Assembly (NCBI GenBank): GCA_964589635.1
Contig: CAZPRI010000002.1
Span: 1-49,856 of the forward strand
DNA from: CAZUCU01 sp964589635
Lineage (GTDB): Bacteria > Patescibacteriota > Minisyncoccia > Phycocordibacterales > JAACPR01
Direction: 5' to 3'
Length of the DNA stretch: 49,856 bases
The notes beneath the pieces are model-generated. The model searched no databases and was not told where the DNA came from. It was given only the letters and a program-made list of their open reading frames with translations. This document shows, one piece after another, positions 30,547 through 38,887 of this stretch; position 1 is the stretch's first letter, and each line of letters starts with the position of its first letter. The position numbers and the translations under genes were made by a program.

Positions 30547-31566
30547 CTAATACTCTAAATCTTCATCCAATTCCCCTCTATCAGCCTGAACATCAAAAAT
30601 TAACCATTTTAAAAATTCCTCTCTAGCTTTCTCTACATTTTCTTTTTTACCCTTCCAAATTTTTAATGCAGGACCCTGAATTGCTCTTGCATATGAAAAA
30701 GCTATTTCCCATGGAAGAGGTTCAAGTCTAGCAATAGCATTTAAATTATCTCTGGCCTGTTCTGGGGTTTGACCACCAGATAAGAATACAATTCCAGCCA
30801 AATCCTTTGGAGCAGTTTTTTGCAGAACCCTAACAGTTCTTTGAGCAACTTCTGAAGGAACCATCTCCTCCCCCGAGTCACTTCCAGGAACAACCATACT
30901 TGTTTTTAAAATCAAACCCTTCAAATCAACTCCTTCCTCTAATATTTGTTCAAATACAATCTTGAGAGTCTTTTCTGTCACTTCTTCAGCTTTTTCAATT
31001 GAGTGTGGGCCGTTTAAAATAACTTCAGGTTCAATTATAGGAACCATTCCTGATGTCTGTACTTTTTTTGCATACTTTGCAAGACGTATTGCATTCTCAA
31101 GTATTGCACCTTTTGATGGTAGATCATTTGATTCATCGATCTGAATTACAGCTCTCCATTTAGTAAATCTTGCACCGATTTCATAATATTCATCTAAATT
31201 ATCCCCTAAAGTACTTAAGCCTTCCGTAATTTTTTCTCCGGGGAAATCAGGATTATCTTTTGCTCCTCCATCAACCTTTATTCCAGGTAAAATTCCAAGA
31301 TCATCTAGATGAGTCCCAAATAATTTTCCACTATTTGTCTTTTGTCTAAGAGTTTCATCAAATAAAATAACACCACTAATGTAGTGCTCTATGTTTTCTG
31401 TTGATAAAAATAAATCACGATACTGCCTTCTCATTTCCTCAGAATTTTGAGCTCCTACAGATTCTAGTCTTTTACCTGCAGTGTTATTACTTTCATCAGC
31501 AGCAAGAATCCCCTTACCTCTCTTCATTATTCTTTTTGCAATATCGTGTATTATTTTATTTTCCAT
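30547..31566 (-). CDS. Fructose-bisphosphate aldolase, class I (eukaryotic type)
   Basis: Splits fructose-1,6-bisphosphate to DHAP and glyceraldehyde-3-phosphate through a Schiff base. Active-site residues of the muscle-type class I family are present: ADES (Asp), FTKWRAVI (Lys), IIEPEVILNG (Glu pair), LILKTSMVVPG (Schiff-base Lys), FLSGGQ and FSYARAIQ (phosphate loop). At 339 aa it lacks only the long vertebrate C-terminal tail. CPR genomes often carry this class. It would serve both glycolysis and gluconeogenesis. A TAAAAT box ends 6 bases before the ATG. It is monocistronic. Confidence 0.96.
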   Translation of the reverse strand: MENKIIHDIAKRIMKRGKGILAADESNNTAGKRLESVGAQNSEEMRRQYRDLFLSTENIEHYISGVILFDETLRQKTNSGKLFGTHLDDLGILPGIKVDGGAKDNPDFPGEKITEGLSTLGDNLDEYYEIGARFTKWRAVIQIDESNDLPSKGAILENAIRLAKYAKKVQTSGMVPIIEPEVILNGPHSIEKAEEVTEKTLKIVFEQILEEGVDLKGLILKTSMVVPGSDSGEEMVPSEVAQRTVRVLQKTAPKDLAGIVFLSGGQTPEQARDNLNAIARLEPLPWEIAFSYARAIQGPALKIWKGKKENVEKAREEFLKWLIFDVQADRGELDEDLEY

Positions 31567-31572
31567 TTAAAT

Positions 31573-31578
31573 ATTTTA
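31573..31578 (-). promoter_or_regulatory. -10 box of the aldolase gene (leaderless)
   Basis: TAAAAT on the minus strand, 6 bases before ATG 31566. Confidence 0.55.
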
Positions 31579-31587
31579 ACATGCAAA

Positions 31588-32262
31588 TTATTCTGTATCT
31601 ATTTTTCCGTCTCTAAGCCAAATTATCCTATCCGTCTCATTACCATATTCTTCTTCATGAGTCACCATTACAATTGTTTGGCCCTTCTTATTCAAATCCT
31701 TTAATATATCTATAACAATTCTCGCAGATTCTCCATCTAGATTTGCAGTTGGCTCATCTGTAAAAATTATTTTTGGCTCATCGACAATAGATCTCGCAAT
31801 CGAAACTCTTTGCTGTTCACCTCCAGAAAGTTGAGAAGGTAAATTATTTACCTGTTCCTCTAGACCAAGTTTTGACAATACCTTTTCTGATTGTTTAAAA
31901 GCATCAATAGTAGACATCCCTCTTACTAATAAAGGCAAAGATACATTCTCAATAGCGGTTAGTTCTGGAACAAGAGCATAGTCCTGAAAAACATATCCTA
32001 AATGATTTAATCTGAATAATGTTTTCTCCTTATTAGTTAATTTCAAGACATCAACACCATCAACAATAATTTCTCCAGAAGTCGGTTCGTCAAGTAAAGA
32101 CATTTGGTACATCAAAGTCGATTTCCCAGCTCCAGAACGACCCATAATAGAAACAAACTCGCCCTCCTTTATTTCTATATCAATCCCCTTTAAAACCTCG
32201 GTAATAATCTTACCGTTTATAAATTTCTTTGTTATTCCTTTTACCACTATTATGTTTTTCAT
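31588..32262 (-). CDS. ABC transporter ATP-binding protein, MacB/LolD type
   Basis: The ATPase of the export operon. Walker A GRSGAGKST (41-49), Q-loop in VFQDYALVPEL, signature LSGGEQQR, Walker B IIFTDEPTA and the H-loop VTHEE are all present; 224 aa is normal for LolD-like ATPases. It drives mechanotransmission rather than pumping substrate through the pore in the MacB class. It is third in an adaptor-permease-ATPase set (35039 to 31588) with an 84-base gap to the permease. That gap includes an 18-codon frame (32273-32329) with AAGGA before its ATG; it may be chance. Confidence 0.93.
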   Translation of the reverse strand: MKNIIVVKGITKKFINGKIITEVLKGIDIEIKEGEFVSIMGRSGAGKSTLMYQMSLLDEPTSGEIIVDGVDVLKLTNKEKTLFRLNHLGYVFQDYALVPELTAIENVSLPLLVRGMSTIDAFKQSEKVLSKLGLEEQVNNLPSQLSGGEQQRVSIARSIVDEPKIIFTDEPTANLDGESARIVIDILKDLNKKGQTIVMVTHEEEYGNETDRIIWLRDGKIDTE

Positions 32263-32346
32263 ATTGTTGATGTTATTTTGTCGTCTTGTTGCCAGTCTTC
32301 ATCAGAATGTTGTAAAATATACTCTTCATAGTATCCTTATTTTGCA

Positions 32347-33603
32347 TCAATCTCTACCTAAAATTGAATCAAGAGTATTTTTCTTTATGATAATTCTGGC
32401 TGGTAAATACCCCGCTACTCCTGTAACAACTAGTAAAATGGCGACTCTCATAAAAGTTAAACCAAAAGGAGCAACCAAGATACCATCAGAGAACGGGAAA
32501 TCAATTGGATTAGCCGCAACATACGGCACAAGTACACCGTAGACCATTATTAGACCTAAAACAGAACCTGTTATCGCATAAACCATAGATTGAAATACGT
32601 ATGACAATTCTAAGGTTTTACCGTCTACACCAATAGCTTTCATAATTCCGATATATTTTCTCCTTGTAATAGCATTTATAAAAATTACAATAAACACAGT
32701 AATTGCTGCAACGACTAAACCTATAGAAGAAATTATTGTTCCAAGTAAATTAAAAGTATTCTTTATATCAACTAGAAATTGAGGCTGAGCATCTAAATAT
32801 GTTTGTATTTTTGCATATGAACCATACCCATCTTTCTCAAGACTATCTTTAATCCACTCTGGGGAATAATCTTCGCTTGCTTGTATTGATATCTCACTAA
32901 CATTCAAATCATCCCTACCAACAATCGATCTTAATTGAGAATCCAACATAAATACCCTCCTATCAACCTCATCAACCTTGTTTCTAGCAATACCTTTTAC
33001 AAAAACTTCCCTTTCATTTTCTCCAATTTTAATTTTTATTTTATCTCCTACTTTTACATCAGATAAAACAAGAAAACCCGGTGAATCAACTGGCAAATAT
33101 TTTTCTAGCAAATATGCTCCTAAAATTACATGATCATAGTCATCTGGTTCCAAGTATTCACCTTCAACTATTGAATCAGAAAGTTGTGTAAGTTGATTCT
33201 CTTTTATTGGATCAATTCCTGCAATAATTGACCCTACCAATTGCCTTTTGTCTTCAAAATTTGTTCTCTCTTTATAATTAGCTTCGACACTTCCTGAAGC
33301 CAAATACCTGGCAGAGTATCTTTCTACACCGGGGAGATTCTCAATGTTTGCAATTATATCTCTACTATTTTCTATGTAATCTTTTTCTTTTAATGTTGAA
33401 ACAATTACGTCACTTGTATAGTAATTTCTGTTGGCATTCTCCGATCCCTCAATCAATCCAACCAGAATACCTGAAACAGCGACTAAATTCATAAAGGTTA
33501 AAAGCATCACTGCTACAATCAATATGTTTGACCATAGTGACGCTCTTTTTAGTTGTCTATAGCCTAGAAACCAACCAACTTTTATTGAATTAATATCAAT
33601 CAT
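32347..33603 (-). CDS. ABC transporter permease, MacB/FtsX type
   Basis: A 418-aa permease with one N-terminal membrane span (about 23-50), a 230-residue extracytoplasmic domain (MacB periplasmic core; residues 55-280) and three C-terminal spans (285-315, 335-365, 375-405) typical of the FtsX-like domain. NAITRRKYIGIMKAIGVDGKTL is the coupling helix motif between spans 2 and 3. It pairs with the ATPase downstream and the adaptor upstream (gap of 2 bases). The substrate may be a peptide, lipid or lipoprotein. Confidence 0.93.
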   Translation of the reverse strand: MIDINSIKVGWFLGYRQLKRASLWSNILIVAVMLLTFMNLVAVSGILVGLIEGSENANRNYYTSDVIVSTLKEKDYIENSRDIIANIENLPGVERYSARYLASGSVEANYKERTNFEDKRQLVGSIIAGIDPIKENQLTQLSDSIVEGEYLEPDDYDHVILGAYLLEKYLPVDSPGFLVLSDVKVGDKIKIKIGENEREVFVKGIARNKVDEVDRRVFMLDSQLRSIVGRDDLNVSEISIQASEDYSPEWIKDSLEKDGYGSYAKIQTYLDAQPQFLVDIKNTFNLLGTIISSIGLVVAAITVFIVIFINAITRRKYIGIMKAIGVDGKTLELSYVFQSMVYAITGSVLGLIMVYGVLVPYVAANPIDFPFSDGILVAPFGLTFMRVAILLVVTGVAGYLPARIIIKKNTLDSILGRD

Positions 33604-33605
33604 AG

Positions 33606-35039
33606 TTATTTATTAGGAATCAAAATATTATCACCGACTCGCAGACCTTCCGTGACAGCAATCTTTCCTTTATTATCTTTCTCTCCCGTTTCAATATTAA
33701 TTCTTTCTAGCACGCCATCTCTTACAACCTCCACAAAATCAACACCATCATTCTGTATTACAAATGTTGGGATAATTATCTGATCAAATATTTCTTCTTT
33801 TATGATCTGAATATTTGTAGACATTCCAGGTCTCAAATCGTCAAAAGGGGTTAATAAACTTATCTTAGTTCTATAAGTCACCACACCATCTTTTATTGTC
33901 TCTTTTGGATCTATGTGAGTAACAACAGCATCAACAACAGTATCTTCACCCAATGCATCAAATTGAAGCATAACTTTATCTTCAATATCAATTCCAACAA
34001 TACTCACTTCAGGAATAAATGTTTCAACTTCAAGTGGAGAGTTTGAAATAAGAATAAATGCACTATCACTTGAAATTACATACTTCCCTATCTCAAGATT
34101 ATTCTGTGTAATTACACCATCAAAAGGAGCCCTTAAAATATACTCACCTGCTCTTGCCTGTGCCTTATAGACCGAAGCCTGACTATTTTGAATATTTGCA
34201 TTTTGAACAGGAACATCAGATTGCAAATTATTCAGTGCATTGAGAGCTGAATTCATTTCTAAAATTATGGTTGAAATAGTTGACCTACTCGACCCTAGAA
34301 CAGACACATATGAATCAATTTGAGCTTGAGTCACTACACCATTAGGGTTAAAATCAGATGATTTAGATGAAATCAAAGATAAAAATTCATCAATCTTTTT
34401 AATTTTATTTACGACAAAATTATAATCTTCATAGGACACATTTTCTTTACTTAATGAATCATTAAAAATACTCCATTTTCTCAGGTCGTCTTCAGCTTCT
34501 TCTCTACCATCATTTAAAATTTTTCGATCTGAACCAGGACTAATTATAAAATCGGCATTTATTGTATCCGCATCCTTAAAAAAGGTATCAATATTATTTC
34601 TTACAATATAATCAGCATTTACATATGCCTTATTTAAAGTTTTTACCAAAGCATCCTTGGCAATAGTAATTTGTGAATTGCCGATGTTACCTCCGTTGAT
34701 TTTATCTAACTGAGCTTGTGCACTTAGTAGATTTGCTCTGGCTTCTTCCACCTCACTCTGAACCTCTGACGAATTTAATACTGCAAGAATATCTCCAGCA
34801 AGAACTCTATCTCCAACATCTTTATATACTTTTATAACATCGCTTGATGCAGAAAAGGATAAACTAACTTCCTCCGCAGGAACAACTTTTCCTGATATTT
34901 CAACACTTTTCACTAGACCAGTACTTTCAGCTTGAACAGTCTCATACTCCCCATTTCTCCCAATAAAGAAAATAGCTATACCGATTAAAAATATAGTAGG
35001 GATAGCGTAAATAAAAAATTTAGTCTTAAATATGTTCAT
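33606..35039 (-). CDS. HlyD/MacA-like membrane fusion (adaptor) protein
   Basis: A 477-aa adaptor with an N-terminal membrane anchor (residues 8-26). Architecture: biotinyl-lipoyl-like half motif (VVPAEEVSLSFSASSDVIKVYKDVGDRVLAGDILAVL), a long helical hairpin interrupted by an inserted helical region (about 115-285), the second lipoyl half (YILRAPFDGVITQNNLEIGKYV), and beta-barrel plus membrane-proximal domains to the end. In diderms this reaches an outer-membrane channel; CPR cells are thought to be monoderm, so here it may contact the cell wall, S-layer or a host. A TAAAAT box ends 7 bases before the ATG. First gene of the operon. Confidence 0.92.
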   Translation of the reverse strand: MNIFKTKFFIYAIPTIFLIGIAIFFIGRNGEYETVQAESTGLVKSVEISGKVVPAEEVSLSFSASSDVIKVYKDVGDRVLAGDILAVLNSSEVQSEVEEARANLLSAQAQLDKINGGNIGNSQITIAKDALVKTLNKAYVNADYIVRNNIDTFFKDADTINADFIISPGSDRKILNDGREEAEDDLRKWSIFNDSLSKENVSYEDYNFVVNKIKKIDEFLSLISSKSSDFNPNGVVTQAQIDSYVSVLGSSRSTISTIILEMNSALNALNNLQSDVPVQNANIQNSQASVYKAQARAGEYILRAPFDGVITQNNLEIGKYVISSDSAFILISNSPLEVETFIPEVSIVGIDIEDKVMLQFDALGEDTVVDAVVTHIDPKETIKDGVVTYRTKISLLTPFDDLRPGMSTNIQIIKEEIFDQIIIPTFVIQNDGVDFVEVVRDGVLERINIETGEKDNKGKIAVTEGLRVGDNILIPNK

Positions 35040-35046
35040 GCCACTT

Positions 35047-35052
35047 ATTTTA
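35047..35052 (-). promoter_or_regulatory. -10 box of the MacA-like operon (leaderless)
   Basis: TAAAAT on the minus strand, 7 bases before ATG 35039. Confidence 0.55.
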
Positions 35053-35059
35053 CCTCAAA

Positions 35060-35392
35060 CTAAAGGAAAATATAACTAGACCAACCCAGAATATTCAATA
35101 TAATAAAAGACCATATTGCTATTTTTTTTGAAATATCGAATCTTTTACTAAGTAGAACTGCAAAATAAAATCCAACAAAAGTTACAATCACATCTGAAAC
35201 TCTGTTTGTTGAATACTCAAAAACCCTTACAAATATTTCAAAAAATTCCCATAACGTGGCCACTATCAGGATAAACAAAAAATTTACATATTTTCTGTCT
35301 GGCTTTAAATAAAAAAACAGTATTACTCCAAAAAGAAAATGAGATAGGCTCCATAAATCTATATAAGGATGTTCAACAAATAAATCAATCAT
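35060..35392 (-). CDS. Small membrane protein (VanZ/DUF2585-like)
   Basis: A 110-aa protein with three or four hydrophobic spans. The IDLWSLSHFLFG stretch, then ATLWEFFEIFVRVFEYSTNRVSDVIVTFVGFYFA, has the polar residues (H, E, E, N, D) inside membrane spans seen in VanZ-like and DUF2585-like proteins. The family match is tentative. The function is unknown. It lies in front of the MacA-like operon (20-base gap) and may be part of the same transcript or have its own start; the operon has a separate -10 box. Coding is likely from the pattern and length. Confidence 0.65.
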   Translation of the reverse strand: MIDLFVEHPYIDLWSLSHFLFGVILFFYLKPDRKYVNFLFILIVATLWEFFEIFVRVFEYSTNRVSDVIVTFVGFYFAVLLSKRFDISKKIAIWSFIILNILGWSSYIFL

Positions 35393-35415
35393 GAGTATCT
35401 TTATATTCTACCAAA

Positions 35416-35443
35416 TTGACAAAATTTATCTTATTGCTAATGT
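35416..35443 (+). promoter_or_regulatory. Promoter of the 50-aa membrane protein gene
   Basis: TTGACA (35416-35421), 16-base spacer, TAATGT (35438-35443), 9 bases before ATG 35453. Confidence 0.5.
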
Positions 35444-35452
35444 TAAAAAAGA

Positions 35453-35605
35453 ATGTCTAATATTGTAAATTATCTTTTCTTGTTCTTTCTAATTTCCCTA
35501 GGTCTGACAATCACATTAGCCTCAAAAATAAACTTTAGGAAGACTAGAAGGTCCCTTCGTAGATTTAAGTGGAGAATGATTAATAAATACAAAACATACA
35601 GATGA
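35453..35605 (+). CDS. 50-aa small membrane protein
   Basis: Frame MSNIVNYLFLFFLISLGLTITLASKINFRKTRRSLRRFKWRMINKYKTYR: one membrane span (about 7-24) and a strongly basic cytosolic tail (10 Lys/Arg in the last 25). A TTGACA / TAATGT promoter precedes it and a perfect terminator overlaps its end. No family is recognised. Promoter, intact frame and terminator make it a real gene, and one that length cut-offs would miss. Confidence 0.65.
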   Translation: MSNIVNYLFLFFLISLGLTITLASKINFRKTRRSLRRFKWRMINKYKTYR

Positions 35606-35626
35606 AGGTCTGTATGTTTTTTGACA
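35593..35626 (+). terminator. Terminator of the 50-aa gene
   Basis: AACATACAGA, TGAAGG loop, TCTGTATGTT, then T run. The last T bases run into the -35 box TTGACA of the next gene. Confidence 0.85.
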
Positions 35627-35649
35627 ATATAAACTTAATGTTGTATTTT
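35621..35649 (+). promoter_or_regulatory. Promoter of the 35675-36274 gene
   Basis: TTGACA (35621-35626), 17-base spacer, TATTTT (35644-35649). Predicted leader about 19 bases. Confidence 0.55.
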
Positions 35650-35674
35650 TAAAAAGAATCGCACAAACAAACAA

Positions 35675-36274
35675 ATGAACATACTCTTGCCGAAATCTAC
35701 CTTTCTCAAGATGATTGAGGAACACACATTCAAGTTTTTTATCGCTCTTCTTTTCATTATATGTCTATGTACCTTTATTCGAAGTAGACATACCAGTATT
35801 AATTCTGTCTGGATTCATGAAAAAGTAACAATCTGGAACGAAGACAAATTCACTAATAGTGAGTTTGATTCAAAGAATGATTTTGTAGTTATGGATTTCA
35901 ATCAATGGAAAAAATTATCCAAACTAATGGACTCGCCGATTTCGATTGACGTCAGTAGATTGAAAAAAGCTGGCGAAGTATCGTACTTTTTTTCTGATAA
36001 GGATATCTATTTCATCTCACACAAAAGGATTGACCTTTCTTGGAAAAGAGATATCTTCTACGAAATTACAGCTAGAGAATTTGATACCATAGATAGTGTA
36101 GACCTGACAATTAAGGAGCGGGAAAACATTATTGCACTAAGAGATTCTCTTATCATCTTCCTGATAGGAATAGCTTATTGGATAATTATGCTTTACTGTG
36201 TACTTATCTATAGAGTATTTTCCTATGGAATAAAACTTCTCAAAAAAAAGACCCTTAAAAAGGGAGACGCGTAG
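35675..36274 (+). CDS. Two-span membrane protein, unknown function
   Basis: A 199-aa protein with an N-terminal span (residues 19-37), an exposed domain of about 110 residues (about 40-155, mixed strands and helices, no Cys), and a second span (158-180) followed by a Lys-rich tail (KLLKKKTLKKGDA). With the loop outside, both ends would face the cytosol. No family is recognised. It has a good promoter and a bidirectional terminator after it, so it is monocistronic. Its nearest functional neighbours are unrelated (50-aa membrane protein, ROK kinase). Confidence 0.7.
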   Translation: MNILLPKSTFLKMIEEHTFKFFIALLFIICLCTFIRSRHTSINSVWIHEKVTIWNEDKFTNSEFDSKNDFVVMDFNQWKKLSKLMDSPISIDVSRLKKAGEVSYFFSDKDIYFISHKRIDLSWKRDIFYEITAREFDTIDSVDLTIKERENIIALRDSLIIFLIGIAYWIIMLYCVLIYRVFSYGIKLLKKKTLKKGDA

Positions 36275-36281
36275 TTTTTTG

Positions 36282-36313
36282 AAAAAAGGCGCGACCTACG
36301 GTCGCGCCTTTTC
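36282..36313. terminator. Bidirectional terminator between the two-span protein and ROK genes
   Basis: Stem AAAAAAGGCGCGACC / GGTCGCGCCTTTT with a TAC loop between convergent genes. Confidence 0.9.
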
Positions 36314-36315
36314 CT

Positions 36316-37119
36316 TTACAACAATCTTGCTTGTGCAAGAGCCCCCCAAATTCCATTTAATGATCCGAGCTCTGCCATCTTAACTCTTGGAACTTCTGGA
36401 AAAATTTCCATATTATCCCTTATAGCATCCTCAATTTCTTCCATATCAAGATCTTTAGAAATACCTCCTCCCATAACTATGGTATCTGGAGACCACAACA
36501 TAGAAACATTATGTAAGGATATTCCAAGCAATCTTGTTATTTCTGCATACACTTTTGGATCAGTGATTTCCTTAGCAGGGACATTATATTTTTTCTCCAA
36601 ATTTTTTCCACCAATCAAATCTTGTAGATTTTCATCTGTTTCTGTATTCATAATAAGATGACCTGGTTCAAAACCAAATGTACGATTCTGAATCTTCTTA
36701 TCAACTACAAGTCCGCCACCAACACCAGTAGAGACTGTTATATATGCAACAATTTTACCATCCTTTCCCGCTCCAAACGTAGCCTCTCCAAGAGCAGCTA
36801 AGTCTGCATCATTAAAAATTTCAGGCCTAACTCCACAAATTCTTTCAATATCATATGTAATCATTTTTTTCTCCCAGTCAGGAAGATTTGGAGATTTTAG
36901 TAGTTTAACCCTATCTTTATCAAAAACCCCTGCGAGGCCCCCTACAACTCCTTGTATCTTTTTGCCTCCTGTAATTTTCTTAATATTTTCACTTAGTAAA
37001 ATTATTCCTGATGAAAAATTTGTATCAGTATCAAATATTAAAGGCTCATCAAATGATGATAAGTCCTCTGAGACAGCAAGTCTTGTCTTTGTTCCACCGA
37101 TGTCAAAAAGTAAGTACAT
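36316..37119 (-). CDS. ROK family sugar kinase or regulator (glucokinase-like)
   Basis: A 267-aa ROK protein. Phosphate-1 motif DIGGTKTRLA (6-15), catalytic Asp in FNDADLAALGEA, STGVGGGLVV (phosphate-2), EPGHLIMN and the adenosine motif IVMGGGIS are present. The usual zinc-binding cluster (C-G-x-x-G-C-x-E) is missing; residues there read DLIGGKNLEKKY. The catalytic residues are intact, so a hexokinase role (glucose, mannose, fructose or an amino sugar) is likely. No HTH, so not a ROK repressor. A TATAAT box ends 9 bases before the ATG. Confidence 0.9.
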   Translation of the reverse strand: MYLLFDIGGTKTRLAVSEDLSSFDEPLIFDTDTNFSSGIILLSENIKKITGGKKIQGVVGGLAGVFDKDRVKLLKSPNLPDWEKKMITYDIERICGVRPEIFNDADLAALGEATFGAGKDGKIVAYITVSTGVGGGLVVDKKIQNRTFGFEPGHLIMNTETDENLQDLIGGKNLEKKYNVPAKEITDPKVYAEITRLLGISLHNVSMLWSPDTIVMGGGISKDLDMEEIEDAIRDNMEIFPEVPRVKMAELGSLNGIWGALAQARLL

Positions 37120-37128
37120 GATACTATT

Positions 37129-37134
37129 ATTATA
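37129..37134 (-). promoter_or_regulatory. -10 box of the ROK kinase gene
   Basis: TATAAT on the minus strand, 9 bases before ATG 37119; leader of 0-3 bases. Confidence 0.5.
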
Positions 37135-37150
37135 CTAAAGTAATACAAAT

Positions 37151-37339
37151 ATGAAAAATAAGATATATAAAATAATAAGAAAGATTATTGGAATAGTTTT
37201 TATGATGGCTGGAATACTCGGAGCACTCATTCCAATACCGCTTGTCCCATTTTTTCTATTATTTTTTATAGGGCTTGGAATTTATGGTGTTGATAAAGCC
37301 AAAATAGAAGAACTCAAAAGAAGACTACTAAGGAAATAA
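37151..37339 (+). CDS. 62-aa membrane protein (PGPGW-like)
   Basis: A small protein with a basic N-terminus (MKNKIYKIIRKIIG), a hydrophobic hairpin (about 13-44) with IPIPLVPFFLLFFIGLGIYG, and a basic C-terminus (KIEELKRRLLRK). The G-x-x-G-x-x-x-P-x-P-x-x-P-F stretch resembles PGPGW-type transmembrane proteins of unknown function. It is bounded by a terminator shared with the convergent DUF378 gene. Confidence 0.75.
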   Translation: MKNKIYKIIRKIIGIVFMMAGILGALIPIPLVPFFLLFFIGLGIYGVDKAKIEELKRRLLRK

Positions 37340-37370
37340 AAAAGCCGACACGTTTACGTGTCGGCTTTTT
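37337..37370. terminator. Bidirectional terminator between the 62-aa and DUF378 genes
   Basis: Stem AAAAAAGCCGACACG / CGTGTCGGCTTTTTT with a TTTA loop. Confidence 0.9.
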
Positions 37371-37383
37371 TATTTAACATAAA

Positions 37384-37635
37384 TTACATTTCTGAATCCA
37401 TTGAAGGTACTTCCTCTATCTTTACCTCTTTAGTAACAGAAGTACTTTTAGTATTACAGTCCTTCATCTTAACAATAAGTAGAACTGCTGAAAGTCCAAC
37501 AAGAATATAAACTATTCTTGATAAAATACTATCCATTCCTCCAAGAAACCAACTTCCAAGATCATTTCCAAATAATCCAACTAGAAGCCAGTTCAACCCT
37601 CCTACTAAAACAAGAATATGTGCAATTTTCTTCAT
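37384..37635 (-). CDS. DUF378 family small membrane protein
   Basis: An 83-aa protein with two membrane spans (about 4-22 and 40-60) matching DUF378: LVGGLNWLLVGLFGNDLGSWFLG and LSRIVYILVGLSAVLLIV. An acidic C-terminal tail (EVKIEEVPSMDSEM) follows a single Cys. The function of the family is not known. It is monocistronic, and the terminator above serves it too. Confidence 0.88.
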   Translation of the reverse strand: MKKIAHILVLVGGLNWLLVGLFGNDLGSWFLGGMDSILSRIVYILVGLSAVLLIVKMKDCNTKSTSVTKEVKIEEVPSMDSEM

Positions 37636-37705
37636 ATTTATTTTAAATTAATACTAACATTATTATTATAACCCTTTTTTTAGAAATAAATCTTGAGTCT
37701 CCACA

Positions 37706-38887
37706 TCAGACAAATCTCATTGTTCTCTTCAGAATCATTTTCATTTCATCAGTACCACATACCAATATTTCTTTTTTTGAATCATGAGAATGTATCATGA
37801 AATAATCTGAATTTACAGAATTATCTGAATTTTTCTCTACATCAAAATAGAATCCCAACCACTGCAATTCCTCCAAAATGAGTTCTCTGATAAAACTTGC
37901 TCTCAAACCAACTGTTCCAGTAAAAACAATCATATCTACACCTTTTGAAACAGAAGCCATTTCTAGAATTGATTTAACTATATTAAAGACATATACCCTT
38001 ACGGCAAACTTAGCATCATTATTTCCTTTGAAACTTTCCTCCCGTAAAATTCTTAAATCACTAGATATACCACTTAGTCCAAGTAGCCCTGATTTTTCAA
38101 ATAAAAATTCTATTTTCTCATTGTCTGATAACATCTTCTCTTCCCTAAATAAATCCATCAAGAGAACTTCGTCCACATTCCCACTTCGAGTTGCCATCAC
38201 AGGACCTTCTAGAGGAGAGAATCCCATAGTATTATCTAAAGATATTCCGTTATTTATAGCTGTAATACTAATACCACCACCAAGATGACAAATAATCATT
38301 TTCTTATTTTCGATAGAAGATTCTTCTTTAATTTTTTCCACTACAGATTCGACAGAGATCCCATGATATCCGAATCTTTTATAATCATATGTATCCTGCA
38401 ACTCTTTTGAAATTCCATAATATTTTGATTCCTCTTTTTTTGTATTATGAAAAGCTGAATCAGAAACTCCAATTTTCTTTTGTTCACTATACATTTTTGA
38501 CACCTTCTTAATTTCTTCAATAACGGGAGAAATATGCAACTCATCAAACTTTTCTACATTTTTAATATTCTCAATAAAATCCTCATCTATAATTCTATCT
38601 TTTTGAAAATATGTTCCAGGAGCAACAATTCGGAAAGCCACAGACACAATGTCATCTGATTGAATATTCATATTTTCAGACAAGTAGTTACTCAAAAATT
38701 CTATTGAATTAGAATAATCCTCTTTACTTACAGAACCTTTCTCAAAACTATTTTCTTTTTTTATTGTAACAATATATCCCCCTTCCTCTTGCTCAAAATG
38801 AAAAAAAGCCAATTCATGTGTTGCATCAAAAATAGAATATTTTTTTGAGGCACTTCCAATATTTACTACTAAGATTTTTGTTCCCAT
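37706..38887 (-). CDS. ackA: Acetate kinase
   Basis: Makes ATP from acetyl phosphate. Divergent at 393 aa, but active-site residues can be matched: NIGSAS (Asn9, phosphate loop), FRIVAPG (Arg of the usual HRVVHGG, with the second half changed), SDSAFHN (catalytic Asp), FGYHGIS (His), CHLGGGISI, MGFSPLEGPVMATRSGNVD (Arg) and near the C-terminus GTDEMKMI (Glu). Its start codon shares one base with the phosphoketolase stop (TAATG), so the pair is translated together: acetyl phosphate made by the phosphoketolase goes to ATP and acetate. Confidence 0.93.
   Translation of the reverse strand: MGTKILVVNIGSASKKYSIFDATHELAFFHFEQEEGGYIVTIKKENSFEKGSVSKEDYSNSIEFLSNYLSENMNIQSDDIVSVAFRIVAPGTYFQKDRIIDEDFIENIKNVEKFDELHISPVIEEIKKVSKMYSEQKKIGVSDSAFHNTKKEESKYYGISKELQDTYDYKRFGYHGISVESVVEKIKEESSIENKKMIICHLGGGISITAINNGISLDNTMGFSPLEGPVMATRSGNVDEVLLMDLFREEKMLSDNEKIEFLFEKSGLLGLSGISSDLRILREESFKGNNDAKFAVRVYVFNIVKSILEMASVSKGVDMIVFTGTVGLRASFIRELILEELQWLGFYFDVEKNSDNSVNSDYFMIHSHDSKKEILVCGTDEMKMILKRTMRFV

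Noticed and set aside
32273..32329. 18-codon frame with AAGGA in the permease-ATPase gap
   Set aside because: Too short to support; noted only in the ATPase entry.
37878..38288. 136-aa frame opposite acetate kinase
   Set aside because: Antisense shadow of a well-supported gene.
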